A stretch of 64,000 bases of DNA, taken from positions 23,002,001 through 23,066,000 of the forward strand of contig CM075101.1 of assembly GCA_037576195.1 (NCBI GenBank). The letters are read 5' to 3'. This document shows, piece after piece, positions 1 through 10,723 of this stretch. The position numbers and the translations under genes were made by a program. Source of the stretch: Phytoseiulus persimilis (lineage: Eukaryota > Arthropoda > Arachnida > Mesostigmata > Phytoseiidae). The first letter of the stretch is position 1, and every line of letters starts with the position of its first letter. Below the pieces are notes generated by a model. That model made no database searches, was not told the DNA's origin, and worked only from the letters and a program-made list of their open reading frames with translations.

Positions 1-2699
1 GTTTAGAGTTTGCGACGACAGTGCCTCCATGGAAGAGCTAGGGCGAGTTCCTCAATAGCAGATTCTTGCGGTCGAAGCGAAGTCCGTACCGGGAGTGAAG
101 TCTCTGGCAGGACACGCGGCTCCTCGAAGGCTCTTCAGGAAACTGATTCGAACTTCTGTCCTATAACATGGGACGCCCTAGGTATCGCCAACAAGGACAA
201 ATCCAAACGAAATCCCCTCACGAGAGGGAGAGACATTGAAGTGAATGCCATTTCATACTTATTGAGTGTAGGAGGAAGACATCAACCGAGCTCCGATATC
301 CCTCATATCAGGAAAGATCAGATAAAGGAAGGAAGCGAAAGTCGGGTAGATTGTCTCATGGAAATCATCAACCCTTGTTCTCTCTGCGACCACGCTCTTC
401 GTATGGAACGGAGTACAGTGTGAACGTCTGACCCGGCCCGGCTCGTAGGTACTGATTGAATCAATTAACTCGGAGATCTCGGAACAGACGGACTGGCACA
501 ATTCACGCGAGTTGACACGATTCCCCCAAATAGCCGATCAATCGGGTTCGAGGACTCTGAAGCGCGTCGGAAGAGCTTTGGCTGATCGTGGCTCCGTTCA
601 GATCAGGTCAATCAAGTTGCTTTTCATCGCTGGCGTGCCGAGACGACGTCGAGTCCGTCGGGGGAGCTGAAACGATCGAGTGTATAAGTGGATGAGCTAC
701 CAGACATGATATCCCGCTTCTCGAATTGAGATATTCCCGCCGGAATACGACGTCTAAGTATAACTTGGAGCCGGAGCTTCTGGGCCCAAACGATAAATCA
801 TTTCCAGTGCGAGTGATTAGCGACGAGTCAATCCGATGTGCTGAAACGTTATTCCTTATACCCGTCATTGGGCGCAATGAAACAGTCCGTAAGTGCTCTA
901 AGTCGCCCTTCAGAACAGAGAAGCGGGACATACCCTGCTTTCGAGGAGGTCTCGCACGAGAAACTTCAAGTCCCGATAAAATAAGCTGGACTGGACTCGC
1001 GAATTCAGATTTGTCCATGGAAACTTATGCCAAGGATTTTGGTGATGTAGCATGTGTTCACGAGCTGGATTCAACGACGATGGGATATTTCATGGAGGGT
1101 CCGACCCTCAGAGAAGACTCGAGGATCACATCCGCCTCGCAAGGATCTGAGGGCGAACATCTGTTTCTCTTGTTCTCGGGAACCTCCAAGGGAAGGTCAC
1201 TCGGGGAGCACTTCATCACTGCTCCTGTCTTTGTGAACTCAAGAAAATGCCATCGGAGTCGAATTTCCCTCGAATAAAATCTGAGCACTTTCCGTTGCCT
1301 CTAGCTCACTTCAGTTCAGTTCTCGCGTACTTCCGAACTCGGTCCACCAGAAGCTCAAAGCGGGTGCTGCAGCGCCGCCGCACTCCAATTCGGCCACGCG
1401 CGAAAATCAAGCGGGCACTACGTAGAGAAGGAGCTACTCGTCTCATTTATGGTCGACGGCACCAAGGTACGATGCAAATGTCTCTCAAATTCTCTCAGGT
1501 TGTATATAATCTCGGAGAATCGGTATCAACGACTTGCGTGCCATTCGCCTCGTCTGTGTTGAATGTTCGTCGCTTCAGGATCAGGTCTAGCTCATTTGGC
1601 ACGGTATTCCCTAGTTTGTTCCGGATCCGGCCGGCAGCGATCGCGCGGTCGGCGCAGAGTTGCGAAGAGACCAACACTCCGACCACGGGTGAACGGAGTA
1701 TGTGGACGGGTACGTTATGACTTATGACGTGAAAATTCTTCGACATGATTCATATCAGAGAGTTTGGTATCAAGGACGTGATGCATTCCTGAATGAGCTC
1801 GAAAGTGAGTGCTGTGAATACCTGTGTTCTGAGTTTTCATCCGGGAAGCGACTCAGGAATCACCATCTTCTGGTGGTCGTTCCACTTACTTAGCCGGGCG
1901 ACGTCGAAAGTCAACCTATCGAGATCGCAACGGCATGATTCGATGCGTGAAAGCATCTCTTGTCCGCTGTTGGACACAGCGAGTATCGATGAGATTCTCC
2001 TAGATGTCCTGGATGCCATGTCGATCTGACTATTCTTTTTGACCCAAAAAATTCGGATCTTCCTCTTGAATCCTTGGGCTGAACAGATTTCTTTCGAGTT
2101 CGGCAATCTTTCCTATGAGCATCGATATACCTGGCCAATAATGAATGCTGTCGCCGAAAGCGTTCGCGGGTATTCGAACCTGGCTTGCGGCATGTAATCC
2201 AAGTGATAGGAAATCATGTGTCGTTGGCTTCTCCGGGTCATATCGACCACATGCTTCGGCCCGCGACACTCAGCTGAAGTCATTTGCAAGAGCTTCCCAT
2301 TATCGGAAAGCACAGTTCACCCATTGTAGGGAACTCGCGATCGAGCTGTTCGAGCTGGGCAGCACGAAAACATCGTTTCGTATCTCAGCAGCTCGAAACC
2401 GAGTTTTCTGCGGAACTATATTTTCGATCTCAGCAGCTGTGGAGCGGCATCTCACAGATTTCGGATTTGGCGCGTTGTGGCGCGAAGGCCTCGACCGCCC
2501 GCATGCATCCAGTCGTGAAAACTTTCGAACAAATGACACACAACCCGTGGCGGTGGTGGCAGTGAAGTGTTGTTGTTTCCCGATTCTCCAACGTCTCTCT
2601 AAGGAAGGTTGCGGCGCCGTGATCTGTCTTAAAGCTCGCACGGAGTGATAGCTGAGAGGAAATTTGGCCGGAGTTTCCGTTGCGGCCCGTGGGGGTGAT
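1..2699. other. Region upstream of Vps34 with no supportable gene
   Basis: Open frames up to 183 codons occur (726-1277 plus, 608-1018 minus) but overlap on opposite strands, lack recognisable motifs and have no convincing splice framework. The Vps34 promoter and 5' UTR must lie in the right-hand part; I see no clear TATA box near 2650. Confidence 0.5.
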
Positions 2700-2785
2700 A
2701 TGAACCTGCTCGACGGAGAGCAAACTAGTCAGCTGTTGAGACATGTATACTCCTCAGATTTGGACGCTTGCTTCAAAATCAAGGT
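2700..2785 (+). CDS. Vps34: Vps34 exon 1 (start codon, first C2 strand)
   Basis: Encodes [20 protein letters not shown] and onward to the split Val codon. Donor is a perfect GTAAGT at 2786, phase 2. Joining to exon 2 gives KVGTLEGE, matching the KIGSLEGK of the human protein, which confirms this short exon across a 1.65 kb intron. Confidence 0.92.
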
Positions 2786-5700
2786 GTAAGTATGCTCTCT
2801 ATTCGCTCGGGGAGTCCGAGCGCGACTCTGACGAGGGCTGACTGTCAATCACGAAACTTTGTGACCTACAATGGCCGACATGGTGTGGGCAGCTCAAGCT
2901 TTGAGTAACTGTTGTTTCGAAAAATAACAGCCCGAAAGACTTTACTGCGCTGTTTTCGAACATTCTATGATCGAATATCGAGCCGAACTCCATCCCATGT
3001 TCTGCGGTCTTCCTTCGCCGACCGTCGGAAGTTTTGATGTCAGAGATTAAATTTCCGCTCTTGACAAGCTTGGTCAGTTCGCAAGGGGTGTTCCCTGTCA
3101 ATGACATTGAAAGATTTCTTGAGAGATTAGCGGGCGCACTTCAGTACGCGTTATCCGGGAAGCTTCGTCTCCAGAGGTGGACTTCATTGCGCGTGACCAT
3201 CAAAACAGAGGCGCAAGGTGATTCTTCAGATGGAGCACGAGCGCCCTCGTAATTCACATTCCGCCGTGAAAGGATGATGGACTATCTCCTCGTTAGCCAA
3301 CTCTTATGAGGAGCTAGAGTGTAATCTCGCGACACAAGGCTCTGGGTTGCTCCGAAATCAGCGTTTCCAAGATGGCTTCAATGATAAGATGAGAAGAGAC
3401 ATTGAATCGATGGTCTGCTAGACGAGTGGCTGTCCAAGCGTGGGTACGTGTCGGGTTCACGACAACACGAATGAACACCGATGGGCGATGGGTTATCACC
3501 CTGGATCATCATCAAAGTATTGTTTACGGGGAATCGACGCTGAACGAACTCACACGGCCGTGCTTCTTGTAGAACATGCTCGGCAGGAGCGTGCACGCCT
3601 CTGGTGCCGCCTGGTGCTGGTATCGGTTTTTGCCGCCCATCAATTTTTGAGCGACGCTATGCAACTGCTTGAATCGGGCGCCTATATTCCAAACCGTAGA
3701 TTCTCATCCTGGAATCATGTGGCCCAAAAGGGGCCACGCCGGTTCCTTGGGAACCTCGGAAGATCTTCTTGGGCGCCATCACAGTACATAGAAACTCACG
3801 AAGGAAGAGTTAGGATTCAAAATGAAGAAGAATCTTGTGTAATAAATGGCCATCATACAACTTGATGGTACCCCGGAAGTCCTCATGAACTTCGCCATCA
3901 TATTGCTCGTCTTTCCACTCAAAATTTGCGACAGGGTTCAGGGATCACTTTTCTCTCTCTAGCGTTGTGGGAGGGGGGGGGGGGGGCGTCGTTAGAACGA
4001 GAATGGCAAGTTCGGGCACGTTGGGAATTTTACATAGAGCGCTCAAACACGCAGGCTGAGCCCCTTCCGCGAGCACAAGCGATTCACTTCTCACAATCAG
4101 CGAGCGCGGTGTGGATCACAGGGGTGAAAAGTCGCAATCGTTCCGTTCTGATGTGGAGATTCCGATCCCATCTGTTATTATCTTTCGACACCGGAACTCT
4201 TCGAGGGGCATCGAGGAAGTTCGCTCAGGGAGCAATCCTGGATCTCATTCAGCCAATCCTCGAAAATGCCGCCTCCTGAAGCGCACGGGGCCCGCACCCC
4301 TTAGCACGCTAGTGATACTCGGAGTCGGGGGATAGTATGGACGCATGTAGCTTCGTGCAACGTTGTAGTCCCGATCTGTCCGCCATTCCAGAAACGCAAA
4401 CCTTCCCCTGTCGATCTTACTGGTTTTTTTTTCGCAGTGGAACGCTGGAAGGCGAAAGACCCCAACCACCGTATCAGGACATAATTCAGGATCCAATCCT
4501 GCGAAGAAACCAGCTCTCGACGCCCGCCGACAACAAAGGTCTACTCTCAGACCTCGTAGTCACAGTGGAAATCTTCTCCGATGGAAGGAGTCTTGCGTTG
4601 CCGACGCAGACATCGTACAAACCTTTCACCACTCGATACAAGTAAGTCAAGAGCTGATTGTGCACCCCGATCGCGGAGAATTATTGGATTCAAATTCAGA
4701 TGAGAGTCTGTGATTTCTTCCTTCTCAGCTGGAACGAGTGGCTTACGCTTCCTCTCAAGTTTTCCGATCTGCCGCGAGATAGTATCTTGGCGTTTACGGT
4801 TTGGGATCTCCATGGACACAAGAAGGCCGTTCCCGTTGGAGGAACAACGGTGTCTATTTTCAAGAAGTCGGGTACGCAGGCATACGACCGACGCGGCGCT
4901 CCACGGAATACTTTCACGATTATTTCCGAGCTGACCAGTATTCGTCGAGAATAATCATGGAATTTCCTCTGGTGTTCCAGGAGCCATGCGACAAGGCATG
5001 CACGACTTGAAGCTGTGGGAGAACACAAAAGCCGACGGTTCTAACATAAGTTCAACGCCAGGCAAGATATCCGGCGCCAACGATGAAATGGCCAGATTGA
5101 CCAAGGTAGTTTGAACGGATAACGTGAGAACGTCCGACCGAATCAAGGATTCGCGTCATTTATTTAGGCGGGAAGCGCTTTGTAACGGAAGCCGGAGAAT
5201 TCACCAATCGTAGTTCTCGAGCTCCGCCTTGAACTTTCAGCTGACGAAGAAACATCACATCGGCGAGATGCCCCGCGTTGACTGGATGGATCGGTTGACC
5301 TTTAAAGAAATCACTTACCGTAACAACGATGAGAAGAAGAAGTCGAATCAGGTGGGCAGCGATTTATTCCCCCGAACGCCGAATAATTTGATTAGCTTGA
5401 GCATCGAGTGATATCAACCACGGCTAACATCAGAACACAAGATACGCGCCGAATTTTGAATTCGGTTCGGTTCAATGGGATGAATCTGACCACAGCGTTT
5501 CTCCCAACAGATGTTCCTGATGATCGAGTTCCCGAGAGTTGTATATCGGGACATCGAGCATATGGTTGTCTATTTCGAGAAAGACCTCGACGTATTTTGT
5601 CAGTCTAATACCGACTCCAGTTTGGCCCCCATGTTCGACCCGGACGTTTGGCTGGTAAGAAATCATGATTCGTAGGATTTAGATCCAATCACCGAGAACG

Positions 5701-8400
5701 ATTCGAAGCGAGCAATTCAACGATTCCAGGAGAATCTGGTGGAAGACAAGCACCACAAACTATCTCGTAACATAAGAACGGAACGGATCGCAAAGGATTT
5801 GAAGCCTAACGCGGCGACGAGGGATCAACTGCATATGATTGTCAGCAAATGCTCAACCACCCCTCTGACCGCCGACGAACAAGATCTCGTTTGGAAGTAC
5901 CGGTTAGTCTGATGGTGTTTCGAAACGAACATTGATGATACTTTTGGGAGGACGCATGTGAGATCCGTGGGTCCAATGCAGAATAACGGGGTCAATGCCT
6001 CATCGGTTCCACAGATTCTATTTGAAAGACCAGAAGAAAGCCATGGCTAGGTTCGTTCATTGTGTCAAATGGGACGCTGAAGTAGAAACTCTGCAAGCTT
6101 TGGACCTCATGCGACAGTGGGAACCGATGGACGTAGAGGATGCTTTGGAACTGCTAGGTGAGATTTCGTGCAAAACTCCCGAGCTGTGCGGAGGACCCTT
6201 TGAATTTCATCTACCATCCTGGCAGACGACGCTCCGAATATCAGAGAATTGAGGCAGATTGGCGTAATATGGTGGTGATCTTTCTCCTAGGACCCCAGTT
6301 CAAGCACAAAGCGGTCCGACGATACGCCGTTACGAGGCTCGAGCAAGCATCCGATGAAGACCTTCTCCTGTACCTTCTGCAGTTGGTTCAAGCGTTGAAG
6401 TACGAACCTCCGCTTGAGACCGCATCTACTCTTTCGACGTCTACCATCACTGCTTCGTCAGTCACATCCTCCATAGCTCCTTCGATGGCAGGATCTGAAC
6501 GAGATCAGCCGCTGTAAGTTTCGTTTGGTGGACGAGCTCTCTTCAGAAGGAAGTCCCACCATCACTGAGCATCATCGCTATTTCAGGGTTTCAAGCCCCG
6601 GAGATTTGATCGAGAGCCAGCAAAGCATTGATTCTTCGACCGGAAGCTCTACAGACGAGAGAGATAAGCTGTCGGCTCAGGAAAGCACTTCGCTCTTGAC
6701 TGCTCCTCTGGAAGACAACCGAGATCTAGCGAGTTTCCTCATCAAACGAGCAAGCCGGAGTGATGTACTCGCCAATTACCTATACTGGTATCTCAAAGTT
6801 GAGAGCGACGGAAGCTCGGGGGGAACAAATGCTCAGAACGCCAATCGGAAAGCCAACGCGTAAGTTGCTCCTGGAACTTGAGGTGTCATCTGAGAATCAC
6901 ATGCTCGTCGAAAACGTTTCCCCGGAACGCCCCAGAGTAATGAGAACACCTCTGCAGGAACTTGGGGCATGCAAACATGTACGCTGAGGTCAGCCGACGA
7001 CTTTTGAAGTGCCTTAAGGATGGCAACCGTGAACAAGATCTCCGCCGTCGCATGCTCTCAAAACAGGACACGTTCGTGAAGCATCTTGTTGACCTCATGA
7101 AGACCGTTGCGGCCGAATCCGGAAATCGCCAGAAGAAGGTTCGTTGTAGCTCTTCTGCCCGACCCTGGTGAACTCCCTGGGGTAAACAGTAGACTCCGGT
7201 TTCAGTCCTGTGTATTTTCATCTTTTCCAGATTGAGAAACTTCAGCTGTTGCTATCAGATCCAGAAACCATGAAATCGATGCTCCCGGAAAGCTTGGCGC
7301 TGCCGCTGAATCCCAAAGTCCGAGTTAAGTCAATCGTGGCGAAGAAAGCCGAGTTATTCAAGAGCGCTCTGATGCCCTGCAAACTGACGTTCCTCACGGA
7401 AGCCGGGGAGGAGTACTACGCAATTTTCAAACATGGAGATGATTTACGGCAAGATCAACTGATTCTGCAAATAATCACGTTGATGGATCGGGTGAGTGAA
7501 TGATGAGCGCGTCTACGACAGAACCTCGGAAGAGGAGTTCCGTCGCTTAGTGATTCGGTCACACTTAAACTTCGCCTCCCTTCTCGGAAATCCTCCAGCT
7601 ACTCCGACGAGAGAACCTCGACCTTCAGCTGACTCCGTACTGCGTTCTGGCGTCGGCTCCGCGACACGGTTTCGTGGAGTTCATTGAGTCGAAAACTGTC
7701 GCAGAAGTATTGAGAGAGTATGGCACAATCGAGAGCTATCTCAAAACGTGTTCCGCGGGCAAAGAAATTTCGAAAGAGGTCATGGACAACTACGTAAAGT
7801 CTTGCGGTAAGCAGCATGCGTTCGATGAAACTCGAGGAGCCTCGGTTTCCTCTCCACAGGGATTGCAGAAGTAGCGGAAGTATCGATATGATCGTACAAT
7901 GCCGACATTTCCCCGTCATTTCAGCGGGATACGGCGTGATAACGTATCTTTTGGGAGTCGGAGATCGGCATTTGGACAACTTGCTGCTGACGAGACAAGG
8001 TCAACTTTTCCACATAGACTTCGGTTACATTCTGGGTCGTGATCCCAAACCGTTCCCTCCCCCTATGAAGCTAAGCAGGGAAATGGTCGAAGCCATGGGG
8101 GGAATGAGCTCGGAGCTTTACAATGAGTTCAAAAAGCATTGCTACACGACTTTCCTCCATCTGAGAAGACACGCCAATCTCATTCTGAATCTTTTCTCGC
8201 TGATGGTCGATGCGAGCGTTCCCGATATCGCTTTGGAGCCTGACAAAACGGTGAAAAAAGTGCAAGACAAATTCATGCTCGAGATGACGGATGAAGAGGC
8301 TGTTTCCGAAATGCAGCGTCTCATCGATTCTTCAGCTTCAGCCGTGATGCCTTCGGTGGTCGAATCCATTCACAAATGGGCGCAATACTGGCGGAAATGA
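2700..8400 (+). CDS. Vps34: Class III phosphatidylinositol 3-kinase Vps34/PIK3C3, 14 exons, complete (916 aa)
   Basis: Phosphorylates phosphatidylinositol to PI3P on endosomes and autophagosome precursors, in complex with Vps15 and Beclin 1 in known family members. Coding exons: 2700-2785, 4438-4641, 4729-4871, 4981-5105, 5241-5351, 5511-5654, 5730-5902, 6015-6157, 6291-6513, 6587-6859, 6958-7138, 7231-7491, 7599-7806, 7925-8400. All phases close and the joined product is 916 aa (human 887). Order: C2 domain (about residues 10-190), PIK helical domain (about 290-470), low-complexity linker, kinase domain (about 620-916). Seen directly: [17 protein letters not shown], catalytic loop GVGDRHLDN (D772, N777), [14 protein letters not shown] (D790) and C-terminal end AQYWRK. 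The start ATG has G at -3 and is followed by HVYSSDLD, matching the family N-terminus. All key kinase residues are present. Identification is secure; exact splice points rest on homology and consensus. Confidence 0.97.
2786..4437 (+). other. Vps34 intron 1 (1652 nt)
   Basis: By far the longest Vps34 intron; the others are 73-159 nt. It contains a G14 tract at 3973-3986 and open frames on both strands (2799-3107 minus, 102 codons; 3440-3865 plus, 141 codons) that I cannot tie to any family. First introns often hold regulatory DNA, but none is demonstrated here. Confidence 0.85.
3973..3986. repeat. Poly(G) tract, 14 nt
   Basis: Uninterrupted run of 14 G in Vps34 intron 1. Length may be unreliable, as for any long homopolymer. 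Confidence 0.9.
4438..4641 (+). CDS. Vps34: Vps34 exon 2 (C2 domain)
   Basis: Follows a long T-rich acceptor ending at 4437. Encodes the C2 core with [17 protein letters not shown], a close match to the family. Donor GTAAGT at 4642, phase 2. Confidence 0.95.
4729..4871 (+). CDS. Vps34: Vps34 exon 3 (C2 domain)
   Basis: Restores NWNEWLTLP across the junction and encodes [13 protein letters not shown], the most conserved C2 stretch. Donor GTACGC at 4872, phase 1. Confidence 0.95.
4981..5105 (+). CDS. Vps34: Vps34 exon 4 (end of C2 domain)
   Basis: Encodes [13 protein letters not shown] and the variable acidic/serine linker ending MARLTK. Donor GTAGTT is weak, but the phase closes exactly at zero and the next exon continues the family sequence. 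Confidence 0.92.
5241..5351 (+). CDS. Vps34: Vps34 exon 5
   Basis: Encodes [12 protein letters not shown], the conserved C2 C-terminal motif, then a lysine-rich segment. Phase 0 at both ends; donor GTGGGC. Confidence 0.94.
5511..5654 (+). CDS. Vps34: Vps34 exon 6
   Basis: Encodes [12 protein letters not shown] to MFDPDVWL. The donor GTAAGA at 5655 is strong. The correct acceptor is at 5729 (75-nt intron), giving an ungapped [18 protein letters not shown] against the family. Confidence 0.92.
5730..5902 (+). CDS. Vps34: Vps34 exon 7
   Basis: Encodes [26 protein letters not shown] and [10 protein letters not shown], leading into the helical domain. Donor GTTAGT at 5903, phase 2. Confidence 0.93.
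6015..6157 (+). CDS. Vps34: Vps34 exon 8 (helical domain)
   Basis: Encodes the start of the PIK helical domain, with [20 protein letters not shown] and [14 protein letters not shown]. Donor GTGAGA at 6158, phase 1. Confidence 0.95.
6291..6513 (+). CDS. Vps34: Vps34 exon 9 (helical domain and linker)
   Basis: Encodes [20 protein letters not shown] and [12 protein letters not shown], then a Ser/Thr-rich lineage-specific linker. Donor GTAAGT at 6514, phase 2. Confidence 0.95.
6587..6859 (+). CDS. Vps34: Vps34 exon 10 (linker, then helical segment)
   Basis: A poorly conserved Ser-rich linker accounts for the extra length over the human protein. It is followed by [20 protein letters not shown], which is conserved. 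Donor GTAAGT at 6860, phase 2. Confidence 0.92.
6958..7138 (+). CDS. Vps34: Vps34 exon 11
   Basis: Encodes [20 protein letters not shown] and ends in QKK. Donor is the non-consensus GTTCGT, the same form used by CHS exon 10 in this window. Phase 0. Confidence 0.93.
7231..7491 (+). CDS. Vps34: Vps34 exon 12 (kinase N-lobe)
   Basis: Encodes [13 protein letters not shown] and the [17 protein letters not shown] motif of the kinase N-lobe. Phase 0 at both ends; donor GTGAGT. Confidence 0.96.
7599..7806 (+). CDS. Vps34: Vps34 exon 13 (kinase domain)
   Basis: Encodes [19 protein letters not shown] to VMDNYVKSC. Donor GTAAGC at 7807, phase 1. Confidence 0.96.
7925..8400 (+). CDS. Vps34: Vps34 exon 14 (catalytic and activation loops, stop)
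   Basis: Carries [24 protein letters not shown], the PPPMK activation loop and the C-terminal helix ending QYWRK, then TGA at 8398. Confidence 0.97.
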
Positions 8401-9660
8401 ATTCTCTCGAACGTAAGTGTCCTGTGTCGAGCTCAGGGAATCAGCAACAAGCGTTTACGAAACAGAATTTAGCTTATATAGAATCTTCGCCGGCGTCATA
8501 CGTTACCGGGCAACTCATATTTGCATTTTCCGAGAGCGGGAGACTGCTCGATGTTTTCTGACTCACTTGACTTGCTCGAGTTCTGCTCGATCGGAAATCA
8601 AGTTCCATGTTCACATCGGTCCTTGTCTACAGGTCACTCTCGATGGCCATGAAGCGGATTCATCACAGGCACATCTGTACCTTTGGGCTGGGCCTTTGGA
8701 GGGAACCAACAAAGCGTTCAGCATGGACAAAGTGATCCATATGGATCACAGCCACTACGGAACGTGGCCGAAGTGTGTGGAGGCGGCCAGACAGGATGGG
8801 ATACTTTGTATAAATTCACGTTGGATAGCTCTTACTACAAACGACCTGCCTTTGGGAGAAATTTCGGAACCGCGGGTTCGTACGTCCGCTCGTATGTTTC
8901 CTACCTTGGGCGCGTTATTCTGGTCAATGAGTGAATCCTGAATACGCGAACGCTTGAATCCGGTGGTCGTGACTCAATACACAACTCATGGCAAACAAGA
9001 GAGCCGAAAGGGGCTTGCTCCCTCCGCGGATGCTTGAGCCGCTAGCAGTTTGCGTAAATCCGCAAAATCCGTTGGCCACCTAGGTAAAGACTTTTGGGGA
9101 GCTCTAGGTAATCGAGATTAAGAGGGTGCGGGAGGAGAATTAATGTATGGATGAATACCGAATGGACCAGAGCGGTTGTTGGGCTCTATCCCACACTTCG
9201 TATGTAATATGCGTTGATTGTTTCTAGGCGTAATGTGAATACGGTCCGGTTTTGTTACTTCTAAGGCTAGTAGTGAGGTCGAGTGATGTCTGTGAGGGAG
9301 GTGAATTCAGTGTGAGCTCCTTTTTTGATCGTGATATACAAACCCAAATACCCTAGAACGAGCTGGAGACGCTAATCGTTCACGCATGCGTTATATTTTT
9401 CCAAATGAAAATTACACGAGCGCCGAGCGAGAATGGGAACGGGGGGAGACTACCACAGATCTCGGAGACGAAGAAGGTACGCTCTTGAAGAAGTGAGTAA
9501 TCATTTTCAAATCTGACCGAAATTCGTTGGCAATGGTCCCCGGCTAGGCTTATCTCGCGCGCATAACCCGCTGTCGATCTCTGTTACGAGAGCCGCCGGA
9601 TCGAGTCGGAATGCGGGAACTACCATGCGTTGATGCCAATAAATGAGGAGTTTACTACTT
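8401..9660 (+). other. Probable Vps34 3' UTR, possibly with an intron
   Basis: A perfect donor GTAAGT lies at 8414, 13 nt after the stop codon, with acceptor-like sites ending at 8631 and 8668. The region ends at AATAAA (9638). An 88-codon open frame from the 8668 acceptor to a TGA at 8935-8937 is Gly/Gln/Tyr-rich and unrecognised. I read the whole stretch as untranslated. Confidence 0.5.
9638..9643 (+). terminator. Vps34 poly(A) signal AATAAA
   Basis: First canonical plus-strand signal found downstream of the Vps34 stop codon. Cleavage would fall near 9655-9665. Confidence 0.55.
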
Positions 9661-9836
9661 GAACTTTGCTATATTTCGTTGGGAAAACATGTCTTGACAT
9701 CATCTTCTTTTGTCTCGCCTCTCGAATTCATAGCCAAACCACATTCAATATGTCGAGAATAATGACTCTACGTTCGCATAATGGAAGAAATGCGCAGATC
9801 TTATGGCGCTCTTGCAAAAAAGTTACTGATTCTCTC

Positions 9837-9842
9837 TTTATT
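9837..9842 (-). terminator. PA2G4 poly(A) signal (AATAAA on minus strand)
   Basis: TTTATT on the plus strand, about 250 nt beyond the PA2G4 stop codon. It leaves about 190 bp between the two convergent poly(A) signals. Confidence 0.6.
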
Positions 9843-10090
9843 ATTATAATACACTGAAAACGAGTTTTATGTGAAGCTACAGGGGGATGGTCGAAGATCT
9901 TCCGACGAGCAGAGGATGCACTCGGATCCCTCGAAGGGTTTTCCCGCTAGGATTTTCCTCGTCCGACCGGCAGGAGGTCCCTCCGACCCTTTCGGTCTGT
10001 TTCAGCGAAGAACAGTTCGTTGCGTCTGATCTGACGAGCTAGCCCCTGAAAACCCCTTCTCCGTGTCGCCCCGGTAAATTGAATCGTAAT

Positions 10091-10723
10091 TTACTTTTTC
10101 GAGTCACCTGCTTCTTCGGATTTGCTGGCTGCTTTCTTCTTCTTATTTCCAACGCTGTAGCTCTGCTTGAGAACTTCGAGCACTTCCTTGTCTTCAATCT
10201 TGTGTTCGCTTTGGAAAATCGATGGGTCGAAAGGCAGACCTGTGATCTTGTGAGATCCGTTGGGCATCAGCAAAAGGGTCGCTTTGAACTGAGCAACGAA
10301 TTCTCCTTCTTTTTCGTAAAGAACTTGGAAGGGATCCAGGAGTCCGTGCTGGACGCACTCGCCGACGCCGAGACGAGCCCGAGTTTCGTCCTCGAAAGAG
10401 CGGAGAGTGAACGGCATGTGCGAGGATTTCTTCTCGACTTCCGAGAAAAACACTCGAGAAGCCTTCATTTTCAACTGATAAACAACGTGGGTTCGTTTGA
10501 ACACAGTGCAGCGCGACTCAGTTTCTCGTCCTTTGCCTTCGCCGCTCGAAATCAGAACGTCTAATGCGTAGACTTCGAATTCATCAAACGTGCATTTCTT
10601 GTGCTCCTTTCGCTGAGCCTCATTCGGGTTCTGAATGATGGACTTCTCTCCGTCGATCTCGTGCTGCTTCAGTTGGTGGGAGAGCATGCCCTCGATTGGG
10701 GCGCACTTATACGCTTCGCAAAC
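10091..10723 (-). CDS. PA2G4: PA2G4 exon 3 (C-terminal half, stop)
   Basis: Begins after acceptor CCGCAG with [14 protein letters not shown] and runs 210 codons plus TAA. Includes the basic C-terminal tail. Confidence 0.96.
   Translation of the reverse strand, partial: VCEAYKCAPIEGMLSHQLKQHEIDGEKSIIQNPNEAQRKEHKKCTFDEFEVYALDVLISSGEGKGRETESRCTVFKRTHVVYQLKMKASRVFFSEVEKKSSHMPFTLRSFEDETRARLGVGECVQHGLLDPFQVLYEKEGEFVAQFKATLLLMPNGSHKITGLPFDPSIFQSEHKIEDKEVLEVLKQSYSVGNKKKKAASKSEEAGDSKK

Noticed and set aside
608..1277. Overlapping 183-codon plus and 136-codon minus frames near the left edge
   Set aside because: Mutually exclusive, no motifs, no splice framework; expected occasionally by chance at this composition.
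5655..5675. A 21-nt intron (GTAAGA...TAG) between Vps34 exons 6 and 7
   Set aside because: Far below normal animal intron size. Using the acceptor at 5729 gives a 75-nt intron and an ungapped match ([18 protein letters not shown]).
8417..8941. 174-codon frame downstream of Vps34 as a separate gene
   Set aside because: Overlaps another open frame, lacks a start in good context, and lies where the Vps34 3' UTR is expected before the AATAAA at 9638.
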